A stretch of 64,000 nt of DNA from Manis javanica (lineage: Eukaryota; Chordata; Mammalia; Pholidota; Manidae). Shown piece after piece: positions 10,139 to 20,686 of the stretch. The DNA lies in assembly GCF_040802235.1 (NCBI RefSeq), contig NC_133158.1, forward strand, positions 86,662,501-86,726,500, in the 5' to 3' direction. How positions within the stretch are numbered: position 1 is the stretch's first letter; each line of letters begins with the position of its first letter. Position numbers and translations under genes: made by a program. The notes under the pieces were generated by a model. That model was not told the origin of the DNA and made no database searches. It worked only from the letters and a program-made list of their open reading frames with translations.

Positions 10139-12534
10139 AGTTCTCTTTTTTGCTTTTATTTGTAATTGTTAATGTATAGCTTTTTGGCAGGAAAATCAAA
10201 GTTTCAGTGCCAATAATAACAGTACAACTGGTGACTTATGTTTGGCAGATTGCAAAATGATAGTATCATTAAAACACTTAAAAGCAATTAACCACATTTA
10301 AAAATATTTTCTCCTAACATGTTATCTACAAAATTAAAATTGAGAGAAGTTTTTTTTAAGCTAAATGTGATGGATGGTTATTAGAATGCAATAATGGACA
10401 TGTATCTGATGCAAGATGGTGTATAAAGAAGTTCCATAAGTTTAGAATTTCATTGGTTAACTTAAAAAGGCCTTTGTTAAGTTCACTTAAGCAATTCATT
10501 TTCTTTTTAAAGCATTTCACGTATTTTTGGGGAAACAAGGAGTTAAATGTCATTATACTCAAAATAATTTTGCATTTATTCACAGGAAATAAGCAATCTG
10601 AGGTAAAGAGAGAAAAAAATAAAAGGTATTTTTTACACTTCCTTTTCCTATGACTCTAAAGGTAGTAGGGTTAATAAAATATAATAAAATTAAAAAGTAA
10701 AAAAATAAATTTCAGCTATAAACATATCACTTAGAAATTACTTACTGTTAGTAACTGGTATACTTTTTTGTCTTTTTTATTTACAAAAGTGAAATCATAT
10801 GTCTCCTGTGTCTTCTCAGTAGTCATACTATGAACAGCTTCTCATATGAATAAATGTTCTTTAAGAATTTGACTGTTAGGAGGAGAACATAGGATTCCAT
10901 TATGTGTAGTAATTCCCTGAACTTTGGTCATTAAGGTTATTTTCAATGATTTGCTATTACGAATAACATCAGTATGATTCAATTCTGAAAGTCAACATAA
11001 AAAAGCACTAAACAATAACAACAACAAATTCAGCTCCCTTTCAAATATAGCCATCAAGATACAGGGTTCATTTTGTTGTTTTTCCTGATAAATAAGTTAA
11101 TACCTTCCCAGAGAATTCACCTTTTATGAACACTGGAAATGTACCAAATGTGTCAAATTTAGAAAACTGTTTTTAAAAAGGTAAAATTTGAATTTGCAAT
11201 TTAGTACTAAAAATAATTTTTCCAAAAGGAACACATAAATTCATATGATGAAATTAAATCTAGTGCTGTATATTTAGAATACACCAGGAAGTAGGATACT
11301 CTTTTTCAAAAGTAAATAAATCACTATGACTTAGCTCCAAATACTTTCCTTTCAATCATCTTTCATATTTATTATTCTTTATGAGCTGAAAAACTAATTT
11401 GAGACTTCTACTTAAATGTGACAGATTGAACATACATTTAACTTCTGCTCCCATTAGAAAGCTCCATTAATGTTAACAGTAAAAATATTTTTTATTTTAA
11501 AAAAGCCTAAATCCCACAAGAAGGAAAACAGTGAAAGAGGGCAGATGACATTTGAATAGCTGTTATTTAGAAAGGAGGAAAGGAGTTCAGGAACAACTGA
11601 TTTGTGCTCAAAAACCCCAGAAAATCTTAAGAATCTGAAACACCTCATACCTCTAAAAGGGGGGGTGAAAGCAGAGTCAAACACAGAAAGGTAATTAAAA
11701 CTATCCTGCGGATTCCCTCCCCTACTAGATCAGTGAAACTCCTAATTCCTGGAGAGGCTGAACTATAAGACTCAGATAGAACAGGCGAGGAAGGGAATAT
11801 AGGTAAAACATTGGGTAGAATCAAAGTGTACACACTGAAGAGTGAGATGGTAGTTCTGTACCTCCTCCCTCAACTAATCTTGTCTGATCATATTTTCAAC
11901 TAGGAAAATAAACTTATTATAAACTTATTAATATTATGGAGGTAAATATAAGAGCTAAAATAGTTGCAAATTATTTCCTCTGGGGAATATTCAGGGAAGG
12001 AATCGGACAGATTATGATTGCTAATCTTTATTATAAGCTATGGGAAAATAAACTGGTTGCCTCTATAACATCTATTCTTGTTTTATTCCTTCCTTAGCTA
12101 ACAGTCAAATGTGTCTATCAGGGAAAAAATAGTTAAAAAAAAAAAATTCTCAACATTTGTTTTTCAGATGGGGATAGCTAACAAGATGAAAGTGGAAGTT
12201 ATCGAGTAGGATTTAGGACAAGATGTTTTTGGCATACCCCAGAGATACCCTGACCCTGTTCCTGCTACTTGGAACTCAGATGTGGCTGGAACTCCACCAA
12301 CCATCTTGGACCATGAGGCAACATTGAGATAAGACAAGGACGACTGATAAGAATGAGTAGGCAATGATGGTACAATTATGATAAAGCCATCATATCATCC
12401 CTACACTCTCCATTCAAGACTTTTCACATAAGAAATAAATGACTACTACTGTTTAAGCTATTTAAGTCAGGTCTCTATTTAGCAGCAAAATACAATTACT
12501 GATATTTTAAGTCTTGTAAGACTTTTTTTAGTTT
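10139..12534. other. Unassigned AT-rich intronic sequence
   Basis: Long low-GC stretch with no convincing ORF, splice-flanked exon or young repeat. 10780-10980 may be an old antisense L1 3'UTR. The small ORFs at 10356-10653, 11454-11833 and 12164-12364 are not recognisable proteins. Confidence 0.35.
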
Positions 12535-12690
12535 TACTTTATTTATTTATTTTAAAGGTATTATTGATATATATACTCTTATGAAGGTTTCACATGAAAA
12601 ACAATGTGGTTACTACATTCACCCATATTATCAAGTCCCCTCCCATACAACATTGCAGTCACTGTCCATCAGTGTAAGACTTTTTAAACT
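12535..12690 (-). repeat. LINE-1 3' end fragment, antisense
   Basis: It reads TATTATTGATATATATACTC, CACATGAAAAACAATGTGGT, TACATTCACCCATATTATCA and CATTGCAGTCACTGTCCATC. This is the reverse complement of an L1 3'UTR related to the tail at 20192-20591 (shared CAGTCACTGTCCATC). Confidence 0.65.
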
Positions 12691-13044
12691 TAAGTGCATG
12701 TAAAAATTTATAAAAATTTAAGTAAATTAAAAAATAATTCCAATTAATAGGAGGAATTGTTAGAAATGTATTCTTATACCATAATGAACTACTCAAAGCA
12801 CCATAAATACTATGTAAATTCTATACCAAGACTAAGCGACAAGGATTATATTTTCCTAAAAAAAATTTTTATCTCTCAAAGTAAGAGATATTAAAGCAAA
12901 CTTGTTTTTCTGTTAGATTGTCTCTTCAGTGCCTATTAAGATACCTAGTACACATTAGTTGTTTAAATATATTTGAGGACCAACAAATACTTTTTTGCCA
13001 TTTGCATGAGCATTACAAAGTATCCACTACAAGTTCCAAAGTGA
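12691..13044. other. Unassigned intronic sequence
   Basis: AT-rich; nothing recognisable. Confidence 0.35.
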
Positions 13045-13255
13045 CAGTACAGTGGAATGTCTCAACTTCTGCACTACTAATATTGTGGTCCAGATAATTC
13101 TTTGTTGTTGGGGCTGCCCTATGTACTGTAGGATGTTCAGCAGTATCCCTAGCCTCTTTTCACTAGATGCCAGTAGCAGCATCTGCCCCTCCTCCATTAA
13201 AATAATCAAAAACAACTCTAGATATCACCATATGTCCCCTACAGGAAACAAAATC
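13045..13255 (+). repeat. hAT-Charlie-type MITE
   Basis: Ordered motifs TCTCAACTTCTGCACTACTA, CCAGATAATTCTTTGTTGTT, ACTGTAGGATGTTCAGCAG, CACTAGATGCCAGTAGCA and TATGTCCCCTACAGG match a widespread mammalian hAT MITE. The family name is not certain. Confidence 0.6.
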
Positions 13256-13439
13256 TCTGAGAAAATGTCGTATTTTGGTACATCATTTAGTAATTAATCA
13301 AGAGCAAAATGACAGAGTTTTAGAACTGTAACATTTCTAAGTTTTCTCTAAAGTTTACTGTGGGATACAAACTGTAAGTGACCTACAGATTAGATTATCT
13401 CTAATATCCCACTTAAACCTTCAGAGGATTTTACATGAG

Positions 13440-13560
13440 AGACATATTAATAGCTTCCATTTAAGCCTACCTATGTACTAGGTATAGTACTGAGCACTTC
13501 ATGCTCATTTCCTCATTTTATACTCATGACATCCTCATGGGATGGCTATAAAACCCACTG
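13440..13560 (+). repeat. MIR-like SINE fragment
   Basis: TACTGAGCACTTCATGCTC, TTCCTCATTTTATACTCATG and CATCCTCATGGGATGG match the MIR distal half. Confidence 0.6.
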
Positions 13561-15784
13561 CAGGAAGAAACCATTTTATATTTTAATCAACATATCAAAG
13601 TGTTTCCAGATATACTTATTTATCTATAGTACTATATTCATTCTGGCACTGAACTAAGAAGAAAATACCTTAACTTGCTTAATTTAATCAATTTATTATC
13701 ACAACATTTCAATTTATCTAAGAACAAAATAAGTTGAATTATTACAACGTTCAAGATTTGGGAAATGTTTGTAGCAACTAGAAAGTGTAAAAAATAATAA
13801 TTATCTGCTTCTTGAAATACTTTTTACACTGTGGCATAATGAAAGAGGACTTTTAAAATTTTTCATCCATGATTCCCTGAGTACTTCCAGTAACTTTGTT
13901 TTTCCCTTTCCACAATTTGCCAAAAAACATAAACACCTCACTTTATAATATTTGAGGATTATTTGTAATTTCAATCTTTCAGTAGAAATTAGTAGGAAAA
14001 AGCTGGGCTCAAATCCTAGCTTGTCCACCACCAAAACTGAAGACAATTTAACTTGTTCAAACATCTATTTCAATAATGTAACTTAGATAAGACTTATCTG
14101 AAGGCCTTAAGAGTTAGTAGACTCTCAATAAAAATTACTTCCCCTTCCTTTTATCCTTAAAGCAAATTAAATATAATTTAAGAGCCAATTCTACTTAAGC
14201 ATTTGTTGAGAGTCTACCAATAAGAGCCAATGGAGATGTGAAGGGGCAGTAGACCAATGTTACACCATACAACTGTTTGGAAATCAGCACTTCCAATCTC
14301 CCAAATCCATCAACTCAAAAATCAACTGAAGCTTAAGAGACTATTCTCTTAGTTTAAGATTCTATAATTACCGGTATCATTTCTCAAACAGAAAAGTTTA
14401 TCATCAAATGCATTGAGTGTATGCATAATTTATCACATTATCTATTATCTTCTGCTTTACTTTTCCTTATGGTAAAAGGACCTCTCTTAAAAAGAAGTAT
14501 TTCTTCCTCTCCCCCTTCACCCACACAACTAACTGCCAAGAAATTTTATTTCATATTTCTCTCTACAATGAGGAAGATAAATTGGAGTCTTTCTTCTTAA
14601 TGCCACAAGCCTCTATATATAATTCGTATTATTTAGTTAACTGCCACCCACCCAAGTGCATATTACCCATTTCATGGATTCCTCATGATTAAAAAGAAAC
14701 AATCTTTGAGAATTAGATTATATAATCCACTGCTTCCCTTGCTGATATATAAAACTGAACTACTATACAGAATTTTATTAGTCAATGAATAAAATTCCAA
14801 TTAATACAATCTTTTATTCCATCTTAAAAGTTTTAACACACAAAAAAAAGACTTCTCAAAGCTCACCTGCAAGGTGGAACCAGGACAGGAACCCTAAGAA
14901 CAAGATCTATTATTCATCTAGAGTATATAAAATATGTAATGAGGTTTCAGGTAAAAGTTGGAAACATGAAAGTATGGTAATGTAACAACTAATAATATAG
15001 CAATATAAAATATAAGTTCATGAAGTTCTTCCTGTTTCCTTTTATCTTGGAGAGTTTGGTAGTAGTTTTATGAAAGTCAACTTCATTTGTTCTTTACATA
15101 ACTTAGAAGTGTATTTAACACAAAATTTATTCATTTGTTCTTAAAACTGATTTCAAGAAATAGAGTAAGAATAGTTCTCCAAAAATACTCTGGTCCTCAA
15201 ATAAAATGTCCAAGTCTACAGCAATTAAGGGTTATCTGATCAAATAAATTAACAAAGCTAAATGTAACCAAAACCAAGTTGCTCATTAATGATATAAAAG
15301 CAAAACACACACACACACACAAACTTTCTGCCTATAAACATATTAAAACAATCAACTGTAACCTGATTTTCAGAAGTTTAAAATTCCTGAAGATACAAAG
15401 TGCACCAGTAACATAGTTCAAGTATATAGTTAGAAGTACTGTAAAGATACTGAACCTCTAAGCAATGAATGCTAAATTAAGAAGACATTTTCAATAAAGT
15501 CTCTCAACAGCAGTGCCAAGGAAAACTGGCACACTCTTTATACCAAGGCAATTTCCAACCTTCCAATCAACTTATCTTTGTGGGTTGGGGGTGGGGTATG
15601 AAATCAAAAGACAGTTTAAAGTACTAAAAACTTACCTGAAAATGTCAACACCACCTTTTTTCTCTCAATGTTTGTAAAGGCATAAAATTAAATTTCAGCA
15701 AACATGATGCCCACTTTTTGTTAACTTTATATCCTTTTTACCAGAATAAAATGAACAGCATATTTTAATTAACATTAAAGGATC
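13561..15784. other. Unassigned intronic sequence with short CA tract
   Basis: AT-rich, no gene seen. A small (AC)n tract lies at 15305-15321. The short ORFs at 13801-14064 and 14785-14985 have no recognisable domain. Confidence 0.35.
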
Positions 15785-15920
15785 CAAACCCTTTGCATAT
15801 TCACTCACTTAATTACTATCCCTATTTGACAGAATAGGAAACTAAGGCACACAAGGAGATTAACTTGTCCAAATTAACACAATAGGAAGGAGCAGAGCCA
15901 TGATCTGAACCTTACATATT
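15785..15920 (+). repeat. MIR SINE fragment
   Basis: CTATTTGACAGAATAGGAAA, CTAAGGCACACAAGGAGATT, AACTTGTCCAAATTAACACA and GGAGCAGAGCCATGATCTGA match the MIR core and 3' part. Confidence 0.75.
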
Positions 15921-16942
15921 CAGGATAATAAATAAAGGAATGGGGTGGAAATGAAATAAAAATTTTCCGAAACAGCTTGCAAAACAAGAATGTTATGAAT
16001 GAGAACAAAATGTTTAAACTAAAAATATATGTAGATGTAAAAACAGATTACAGAAATTTTATCCCTAGACAAGTACTTTGGCGCTATAATATTTCATTAT
16101 GGTCAGACACTAAACTACATCAAATAGTAGTGGCAGTCGACCAAGTAAAGGATTTACTGTTACTATTCGGACACTGTATTTTACAGGCTAAATAAAATAC
16201 AATGAAATCTAAAAGATGAGGGGGGTGGTGATGTAACCGAAGCAGTAGTTTAAGGAAAACTACTTTCTCTTTTAGCAGTTAATTATAAAACTGTGTGTGT
16301 GTCCAGAAAAGGGGATAAGAAAAGGAAAGATGACAATCACATTGCCTTAACCCCACCTCCCCAAAAAAGTAACTAAATCACCTCGGGCCAACGCCTAAGC
16401 CAACCTGAGAACTGACCCAGCGGGATCTCGTGAGGGGATGACAGGAGACCCTAGCAGAGGAGGAGGGGTGGCGATGACAGGAGAGGGGGCGGTAGAGAGA
16501 TCGCCTGCCTCCCGTACCCGAAAAAGGGGAGAACACAGGGGGCAAGGGGCGGAGAAGAGAAGGCAGGAAATGTTGCCAGAGATTCCAAATGAGGTGAGCA
16601 GGGACAGGGTAGGAAACACAAGAAGGCGGGACCCTCCGGCAAAGAAGGGTCTGTTCGGGGCAAGGAAGGCATGTCAGTACAGAGCTTCCCGGCCGGCTGA
16701 CCTTCCTTCCCTCCACCCCCGACAAACTCTCACTTTCTCAGCAACCCTAAACCCGTGGGTCCCGCTCCCCGCCCCCCACCCCCCACCCAAAGCAGGATGG
16801 ATGGAGGGGGCAGCTTCACCCTCACTCTCCCTGTGGGGCTGCTGCAGCGAGCAACGGACACAGCCTTGATTCGAGGACCAGAAGGGCAAGAGACGCAGGG
16901 AGGCCCAGGTCCAGGGTGACAAGTCCGGGCGGCCGACAGGCG

Positions 16943-16951
16943 CCTCACCTG
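16943..16951 (-). other. ZNF654: Splice donor of ZNF654 exon 1
   Basis: On the minus strand the sequence reads CAG|GTGAGG, a near-perfect U1 match. It terminates the recognisable N-terminal coding block. Confidence 0.8.
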
Positions 16952-17137
16952 ACAGAAGCGTCGGCAGTAATCCCGACTGCTGATCCCAAAGCCGCCGATA
17001 CCGCAGCTGCCACCGCCAGCGCCGCCTCTGCCGTGGTCCGCAGCTCCAAGCCCCGCAGAGCCTGGAGGGGACTCCACAATGGCCCCGAGCTCTTCTCCGA
17101 GGCGTTCGGCCTCTTGGTCGCTCTCTTCCTCCGCCAT
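16949..17137 (-). CDS. ZNF654: ZNF654 coding exon 1 (residues 1-63)
   Basis: ZNF654 is a nuclear C2H2 zinc-finger protein related to ZNF292 and RLF. This exon gives only its N-terminus. The minus-strand ATG is at 17137-17135 (MAEEESDQEAERLGEEL...). An acidic start is followed by a Gly/Ala-rich linker (residues ~30-50) and then GISSRDYCRRFCQ. The frame would run on, but CAG|GTGAGG at 16951-16943 is a consensus donor exactly where homology to the human protein is interrupted, giving 63 whole codons and a phase-0 junction. No zinc finger lies in this exon; the fingers come from a far downstream exon outside the window. The start codon sits about 130 bp from the CCAAT/ETS cluster shared with CGGBP1. 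Identification rests on recalled similarity to human ZNF654. Confidence 0.85.
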
Positions 17138-17259
17138 GAGGCTCTCGCCGCCCAGCGCGTACCAGCCCCTGCGCCGCCGCCGCTGTAGCTGCCTTGGCTA
17201 ACCTCCTCCTCCTCTAGTTCCCTCCCCCTTCCCTCCACCCCAGCCGAAGAGGGGCCTCT

Positions 17260-17480
17260 CTGCTGGCTCTACTTCCGGCTCCGCCCACCCACGCCCCCAG
17301 TTTTCGTTGGAAAGCTCTAGCCGCCAATCATACACATACCCGCCCTTCCACTTCCATTGGTTAAATTGGCTGTCTCTTAAAGAGACCCGAAGTCTGTTGG
17401 CTAAAGCTGCTCGGCGGTTGCTGGGAACGCCTACGAGTCTTGCCGTAGGCGGTGCAGAAGGACGGGGCGCGGCGGGGGAC
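17260..17480. promoter_or_regulatory. Divergent core promoter of ZNF654 and CGGBP1
   Basis: The interval between the two genes holds an ETS-type site (ACTTCCGG, 17271-17278), GC boxes (CCGCCC at 17281, CGCCC at 17341) and three CCAAT boxes: CCAAT at 17324, ATTGG at 17356 and ATTGG at 17365. There is no TATA box. ETS plus NF-Y plus Sp1 sites are typical of TATA-less bidirectional housekeeping promoters. Exact start sites cannot be read from sequence. Confidence 0.7.
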
Positions 17481-17505
17481 ACGGCGGCCGCCGCGGGGCT
17501 CAATC

Positions 17506-17542
17506 GGGCGACTGCGGCGACGGCGGCGACGGCGACCGGTTC
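17506..17542 (+). repeat. CGG-rich tract near the CGGBP1 start
   Basis: Interrupted CGG/CGA triplets (GACTGCGGCGACGGCGGCGA, then CGGCGACCGG) lie just inside the expected CGGBP1 5' region, with another CGG cluster at about 17463-17495. CGGBP1 protein binds unmethylated CGG triplets, so self-binding is conceivable. Confidence 0.6.
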
Positions 17543-18209
17543 TCCCACTCCTTCACTCTCTTGCTGCTCCTTTTTTTCCTCCTTTCCTTTCCGGCCGGGT
17601 CTCGTCCACTTCCCTAGCTGCGGCCCCGATCCTACGGTACCGAGGAGCTAGGGAAGCCAAGGGTGGGCCCGGCCGTTGGTGTGGGCTTTGGGCCCGGGCC
17701 TTCCGTCCCGAAGCGGGCTCCGGGGGCGGGGCCGGGGTGCAGTAGTCTACGGGAGGAAGAGGGAGGAGACGGGAAGCCTGACAGCGGCCGCCTCCTCCCC
17801 TGAGACTGCCGCCAACTCGGCTGTTGAGTTCCCGGGGCCGGCTGCGGGTCTCGGCCCTGCCCAGTTAGCGGGGCAGAGGCGGTGGGGCGCCGGCGTGCTG
17901 GGCTCAGCGCGGGAGGAGGGAGTCTAGACGCCGGAACGTCCTGCGCCCCGCCTTTCCCTCCTCCCGAACCTTGGGGCCTGGGTCGCGGGAGAAGGTTCAA
18001 AGCGGGGCGGACAGCTGAGAAGGGACTGGATTAAGGTGTGCTGGGGTGAAGGTTGGGATACAGATTTTGTGGGTAGTTACCAAAAGAGAGCGGATTTGAA
18101 GACACCTGTGTGGTGGCTGTTGATGTTCTTGTGCATTTTTTTACCCACCCTTCTCTCTCTCTCCCCCTCCCCCATTTTTTTCTTTCCATTTGTTTTTCGT
18201 GTTTCACAG

Positions 18210-18409
18210 TAAAGGCATGACTTCCTGGCACCGCAGGGAAAACAGGGTGCAAGCCCAGAAGCTATTTCTCCACCACCACTTGTTGAAAAACTGATTTGAA
18301 GGCATCTCGGGGCTTGAACAAACGAAAAGTGCCAACATTTCCTGCGTCTCTGTTTTTGCGCTGGAGACCTTTCTAAGTATCATAACGAAAAAAACTGGAA
18401 ACTAATCCG
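18210..18409 (+). other. CGGBP1: Probable non-coding 5'UTR exon of CGGBP1
   Basis: A very strong 3' splice site precedes it: ~70 bases of nearly pure pyrimidines (18135-18205) ending GTTTCACAG at 18209. The donor candidate is CCG|GTAAAC at 18409/18410. The 200-bp interval is richer in GC than its flanks. It would join a CpG-island exon to the coding exon at ~20668. Predicted from splice signals only; no transcript evidence. Confidence 0.5.
18217..18294 (+). CDS. Candidate upstream ORF (25 codons) in CGGBP1 5'UTR
   Basis: If 18210-18409 is an exon, its first ATG (18217) opens a 25-codon frame beginning MTSWHRREN and ending TGA at 18292-18294, upstream of and separate from the CGGBP1 start. 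Such uORFs commonly dampen translation of the main frame. There is no evidence for a functional peptide. Confidence 0.35.
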   Translation: MTSWHRRENRVQAQKLFLHHHLLKN

Positions 18410-20091
18410 GTAAACATTTAAACTTGAAAAATTCTAATGAGTTTTATTTTAATCTAGTAAATGATTTGCTCCTCTTCTGTTGACTAATTCCTGCTCCTGA
18501 CTTTTGAAGTTCATCCTTTAAAATATCTTTACCCTCTATTGAAAACACTTTTGTTCTTGTCTGTAAATTTGAGCATCCTCTACTGGGGAAATATTTGCCT
18601 CTGCTGTAACACAAACAGACTTTTGAAAGTTACAAGACGTAGGGGTGTTTAGGCCTTTCACATTACCACAAGTGATTGAGCATTTTATGTTTCAAAGAAT
18701 AACGAACAAGTTTATTATTTTAAAGTTTGAAATCCAAATATTTAAAGAAGAAAACTTCAAATAGAAATATTTGGGCAGTACTGGACACATATTTAATGTT
18801 TTTAATAACTAGCTTAGAACCATTAATCATAACTGGGACCAATAAGCTATAGGAGTATAAAACAGCAGTAAGTTGAAGTACAATCATGTGTAATGGTAAT
18901 TACTTACTAAGCAAGAATCCTATCTGCTCTGCCATTGAAAACCTATAACCTAACAAAATATTTGACACATGAGAGCCATGCATGAAAGAAATTTTTAATG
19001 GAAAAGTAATAGTGTTAAACCTAAACCTTATTCTACTTTATAGAATTTCTGTGAAATGTTAAACCCTTCTCTGAGTTTTTGTCCATAGGTGTCTCAGTGT
19101 CTCACACATTGGCAGTTTAAAGTTGTTTTGAGAGAGACTTCATATTATCCAGCTATGAATTCTTTAGTATGGATTAACTCCGTTGTTTCTCATTACACTT
19201 GAAAAGCATATTTCTTCTACATTTGGCAATTTTTCTCTAACATATTTATCCAAACAAAATTCCATCTCGAATTCTATCAAATTCAGTTTAATTTCTTATA
19301 TCTAAGTTAGTGTTAAAAGCTTAGCCCAACAACACGGCCTCAAATTTTCAGTGCACATTACATCATGATTTGGCAGTGATCATTGAAGTTTGTTATAAGG
19401 ATAAATTGAGAAAATTATTAAGCTGCTTCTGAGTTAACTATTTGGAAAAATAACAAAGACGCTCACATCAACAAATTGTGATGAGTATCTGTCAAATACT
19501 AGCACTGTGATCTTATTTTTCTAACTTAAAAGTTAAGTGAAAAATATTAACAAATGTATGAGTCTTTTAATTGAAAAAAGAAAAGTTAGAAAAAAATACT
19601 GAATATCTTGTCACCTTTTGGAAAACTTTAACAGGTATGTATGCATTAAAAAATGATTTTGAGCTCTATATTTCGGCTTTAAAATTTAGTGTCATAGCTG
19701 CTGTTAATTGCCTTTTGGTCTGTGTTCTTTCTTGATTTTTACTTTTATTCTTCTCAGAACAATTTTGGAAATTATATATATCTTCATTTAGAATTATGCC
19801 AGTTTAGTGGCCCACCTGTTTGAACAAACTTTGCATACAATTCCCTACAATTGTGTTCCTAAAATAAGTTGCCCCAGAAATGTGAATGGAAGGAAACTCT
19901 TTTTAAACTTACATATGTGCCTAAATTGGATGAGATTAAAATAATTAGTACCATAAATATTGCCCTGTGATTAGGTTTTCCTAAAAGATAGTGACATCAG
20001 GGATAGTTGGAGTTCTTTTTATCATAGTTATAATTTATTTGAATTTCATCAGTCAAGGAGTGGACCTAGTTACTAGTGAGTTGCTGTGGTT

Positions 20092-20120
20092 TTGCCTTCC
20101 CTTACATATTTCAGGTAAGT
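20092..20120 (+). other. Juxtaposed 3'/5' splice site (recursive-splicing-like)
   Basis: A pyrimidine tract (GTTTTGCCTTCCCTTACAT) runs into TTTCAG, followed at once by GTAAGT: acceptor CAG at 20112-20114, donor GTAAGT at 20115-20120. This is the AG|GTAAGT form of a recursive splice site. It lies in the 5'UTR intron of CGGBP1. Confidence 0.45.
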
Positions 20121-20180
20121 TGGCTTAATGGACGCATAGTCTATTGATTTGAATTAAGTTTTCAATCTTAAAATGTTTAT

Positions 20181-20191
20181 ACCTGCCTTTT
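20181..20191 (+). repeat. Target-site duplication of intronic L1, left copy
   Basis: ACCTGCCTTTT recurs at 20592-20602 and brackets the antisense L1 tail. Confidence 0.75.
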
Positions 20192-20591
20192 ATTTTATTT
20201 TATTGTTTGTTTGTTTGTTTGTTTGTTTTGAAGAACATTATGTTTACTAGGTTCCCCCCTTCACCAAGTCCCCCCCACAAACCCCATTACAGTCACTGTC
20301 CATCCAGCACAGTAAGATGCTGTAGAATCACTACTTGTCTTCTCTGTGTTGCACAGCCCTCCCCGTGCCTTCCCACCCATCCTCCCCAGTCCCTTTCCCT
20401 TTGGTAACTATTAGGCCATTCTTGGGTTCTGTGATTCTGCTGCTGTTTTGTTCCTTCAGTTTTTTTTGTTCTTATACTACACACATGAGTGAAATCATTT
20501 GGTTCTTATCTTTCTCCGCCTTGGCTTATTTCACTGAGCATAGTACCCTCTAGCTTCTTCCATGTTGTTGCAAATGGTAGGATTTGTTTTC
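20192..20591 (-). mobile_element. 5'-truncated LINE-1 tail, antisense in CGGBP1 intron
   Basis: The reverse complement reads the end of L1 ORF2 and the whole 3'UTR of the same young family as the copies at 1-2376 and 44690-45453. Shared motifs are CACTACTTGTCTTCTCTGTG, CAGTCACTGTCCATC and TTTTGTTCCTTCAGTTTTT. The degenerate poly(A) appears as a (TTTG)n-containing T-rich run at 20192-20230. The 11-bp duplication is intact. It inserted only 65 bp from the coding-exon acceptor. Confidence 0.88.
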
Positions 20592-20602
20592 ACCTGCCTT
20601 TT
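20592..20602 (+). repeat. Target-site duplication of intronic L1, right copy
   Basis: Copy of 20181-20191; the ancestral intron continues from here towards the CGGBP1 acceptor. Confidence 0.75.
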
Positions 20603-20686
20603 TTATTGTCAATTACTTCCTGATGAACTGTCCTTATAACACTTACTTTGTTTCTCTTTCTTGAAAGAACCTTATTCAAAGTCAGA

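Larger units (their letters stand above)
1..16948 (-). other. ZNF654: Intron 1 of ZNF654 (5' part, continues beyond the window)
   Basis: Everything left of the exon 1 donor at 16948 should be ZNF654 intron 1. I looked on the minus strand for the next coding exon, which in the family encodes a helical domain, and saw none, so the intron probably extends past base 1. Its content is almost entirely repeats and AT-rich unassigned sequence, listed separately. Inference from gene structure; not confirmed by transcript data. Confidence 0.6.
16420..18010. promoter_or_regulatory. CpG island over the ZNF654/CGGBP1 divergent promoter
   Basis: GC content and CpG density rise sharply from about 16420, peak over about 16900-17950, and fall back to AT-rich sequence by about 18100. 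It covers ZNF654 exon 1 and the presumed CGGBP1 first exon. The many long ORFs on both strands here are by-products of stop-poor GC-rich sequence. CpG islands of this kind mark ubiquitously active, unmethylated promoters. Confidence 0.9.
18410..20191. other. CGGBP1 5'UTR intron, mostly unique AT-rich sequence
   Basis: No ORF or young repeat is seen. It contains the back-to-back splice site at 20112-20120 and ends at the L1 insertion. Confidence 0.45.

Noticed and set aside
1..16948. Search for ZNF654 exon 2
   Set aside because: No minus-strand segment resembling the next family exon was found; it probably lies outside the window.
16378..18000. Many long overlapping ORFs on both strands in the CpG island
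   Set aside because: GC-rich sequence has few stops; only the ZNF654 exon 1 frame matches a known protein and ends at a consensus donor.
20648..20686. In-frame upstream ATG extending CGGBP1 by 13 codons
   Set aside because: It lies in the intron's pyrimidine tract, before the acceptor; the known protein starts at 20687.
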